This document shows positions 6,351-7,199 of a stretch of 7,199 nucleotides of DNA, in pieces (the stretch's first letter is position 1; every line of letters begins with the position of its first letter). Source of the DNA: Nitrospirales bacterium (GTDB taxonomy: Bacteria > Nitrospirota > Nitrospiria > Nitrospirales > UBA8639); the NCBI GenBank assembly GCA_029261305.1, contig JAJDBO010000111.1:1-7199 (forward strand), written 5' to 3'. Position numbers and translations under genes: made by a program. The notes under the pieces were generated by a model. It worked only from the letters and a program-made list of their open reading frames with translations. It was not told the origin of the DNA and made no database searches.

Positions 6351-6677
6351 TTACTCAGCTTGGGCAGCCCAAAATTTGTACCGGATTTGAGGCAGCTGTT
6401 TCGCTTCAAAGTTTGGGATGTCATAGAGGCACCGATCAACTGTCTCCACTTCTTCTTTGGTAAATTCAAACGTTTTTCTAGACTTCCAGAACTGATCGTA
6501 GGTAAAGTAATCACCTTTTTCAGGCTTTTCATCGACGGCCGCTTGCATTTCCTTAAACACTTTAGTGTCCACGCCAGGGATCCGGCCCTTATTTTCAAGG
6601 ATACACCATTTTACTATTTCAGCGACACCGTACATGGATAATTCAAGTGAAAAATTTCCAGATTGAGATTCTGCCAT
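6351..6677 (-). CDS. Hypothetical 108-residue protein
   Basis: I do not recognise this protein. It is small, soluble in appearance and charged, with no signal peptide or membrane helix. The N-terminal part, ELSMYGVAEIVKWCILENKG (12-31), looks like an amphipathic helix. The central part is rich in aromatic and acidic residues, including DYFTYDQFWKSR (56-67) and KTFEFTKEEVETVDRCLYDI (68-87), and the C-terminus ends RYKFWAAQAE. The two cysteines (25 and 83) are far apart and do not form a metal motif. The frame is open 24 codons further upstream, but the start at 6677 is favoured because GAGGAGGC lies immediately upstream (complement of 6682-6689, about 5 bases from the ATG). An extended -10-like TGTTATAGA (complement of 6706-6714) would place the transcript start just ahead of that site. 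The gene is convergent with the protease gene and divergent from the lipoprotein gene. Confidence 0.7.
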   Translation of the reverse strand: MAESQSGNFSLELSMYGVAEIVKWCILENKGRIPGVDTKVFKEMQAAVDEKPEKGDYFTYDQFWKSRKTFEFTKEEVETVDRCLYDIPNFEAKQLPQIRYKFWAAQAE

Positions 6678-6979
6678 TGCTGCCTCCTCGTTTGATAAGA
6701 GAGGATCTATAACATATTTCAGTTTCATTCTTCCAGTCGTTCTAGGCAATCAATAATTTTTATCAAATTTTCTCGCTCGGTAGTAGGACTAATCACCATT
6801 CTTTTTGACGATGCTAGGTCTTTGGCCCCACTAAATCGCGATTATATCAATCCAAGATTAAAAGTCGTATACTGAGACGCTTGTGTGGTATCGGCAGACT
6901 TTTTAAAGAAAATGAGGAGAAATCCTCCCCTTAATCATTGAGGGTTAACGGCTGTTTATTTGTCTGGTTGACTGGGATT
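6678..6979. promoter_or_regulatory. Divergent intergenic region with possible promoters and tandem hairpins
   Basis: This 302-base stretch has no convincing gene. For the minus-strand gene a possible extended -10, TGTTATAGA, is the complement of 6706-6714. For the plus-strand lipoprotein gene TATACT (6868-6873) is a fair -10 but lacks a good -35. Between it and the ATG lie two adjacent hairpins: GAGGA (6914-6918), a GAAA tetraloop, TCCTC (6923-6927); then CCCTTAA (6928-6934), TCA, TTGAGGG (6938-6944) with one wobble pair. They could structure the lipoprotein leader. Confidence 0.35.
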
Positions 6980-7199
6980 ATGGTTCGAACCCTCTCCGTT
7001 TTCTTCCTCTTCTTCTTCCTTTCCGGATGTCCTCCTGAAAACCCCTATGTTCCGCCGGATTTACTCTATCACTACCGGACATATGAGGTAGAGAAAAACC
7101 CGACCTCAATCCAAGCCGGGGTTTTTAATCAAGATGGGTTCGCCGACTTGGTGACCAGTAATATCGCGGCTAACTCTCTGTCTCTGTTGTTTGGCAATG
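6980..7199 (+). CDS. Lipoprotein with FG-GAP/VCBS-type repeat, 3' end cut by window edge
   Basis: The first 73 residues are visible before the window ends. Residues 1-17 are a lipoprotein signal peptide: MVR, a very hydrophobic core of Phe and Leu encoded by a long C/T tract, and the lipobox LSGC with lipidated C17. Residue +2 after the cysteine is proline, not the aspartate that retains lipoproteins in the inner membrane in E. coli, so outer-membrane location is likely. From about residue 44, IQAGVFNQDGFADLVTSN and SLSLLFGN match the FG-GAP/VCBS repeat pattern (DxNxDGxxDL then xxVSVLLGN) found in beta-propeller surface proteins. The first Asp of the calcium loop is V48 here; N50, D52 and D56 remain. 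More repeats probably follow beyond the edge. No strong Shine-Dalgarno precedes ATG 6980, and a TTG at 6968 in the same frame is an alternative. Confidence 0.75.
   Translation, partial: MVRTLSVFFLFFFLSGCPPENPYVPPDLLYHYRTYEVEKNPTSIQAGVFNQDGFADLVTSNIAANSLSLLFGN

Noticed and set aside
6198..6641. 147-codon plus-strand ORF opposite the 108-residue protein gene
   Set aside because: It lacks a good ribosome site and spans the terminator and intergenic sequence. Its composition looks like the antisense of the minus-strand gene, which has a strong Shine-Dalgarno and terminator.
6801..6836. TTGACG (6805-6810) as a -35 element
   Set aside because: No acceptable -10 hexamer lies 16-18 bases downstream; the nearest A/T-rich hexamer is about 20 bases away.
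6979..6995. GGTTCGAACCC, which resembles the T-arm of a tRNA
   Set aside because: The bases on either side do not form the 5-pair T-stem and no acceptor, D or anticodon stems can be found upstream. The stretch is explained as codons 1-5 of the lipoprotein gene.

Overview
This is chromosomal DNA from a diderm (Gram-negative-type) bacterium. The support is an MlaA/VacJ outer-membrane lipid-transport protein, a lipoprotein with a clean LSGC lipobox, and a MurJ lipid II flippase. By eye the base composition is near 50% GC. A CPBP (CAAX-like) protease resembling the exosortase/PEP-CTERM-associated type, a fused membrane/spermidine-synthase-like protein and a dispersed ATTCCC...GGGAAT palindrome together would fit Nitrospirota (a Nitrospira-like genome) or a related environmental lineage. 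That placement is inference, not proof.

Layout, left to right. Positions 1-1104 (minus) hold the N-terminal 368 residues of murJ, cut by the window edge. Positions 1341-2369 (plus) hold a divergently transcribed MlaA-family gene with an unusual N-terminal extension. Positions 2449-3369 (minus) hold a convergent 306-residue protein with two TerB-like domains; the gap between these two genes is filled by a nested palindromic repeat. Positions 3575-5119 (plus) encode a seven-helix membrane domain fused to a spermidine-synthase-like domain. Positions 5384-6118 (plus) encode a CPBP intramembrane protease behind a long, structured leader with a possible 18-codon leader ORF. Positions 6351-6677 (minus) encode a 108-residue protein of unknown function. 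From 6980 to the right edge (plus) is the start of a lipoprotein with an FG-GAP/VCBS-type repeat.

The theme is the cell envelope: peptidoglycan precursor flipping, phospholipid asymmetry, intramembrane proteolysis and a surface lipoprotein. However, strands alternate and only 3575-5119 and 5384-6118 share a direction, with 264 bases between them, so there is no clear operon. I see no tRNA, rRNA, CRISPR array, transposase, integrase or attachment site, and no obvious defence or mobile cassette. The best candidates for something undescribed are regulatory or structural: the CPBP leader, the palindromic element between the convergent genes, the non-canonical N-terminus of the MlaA homologue, and the orphan 108-residue protein.
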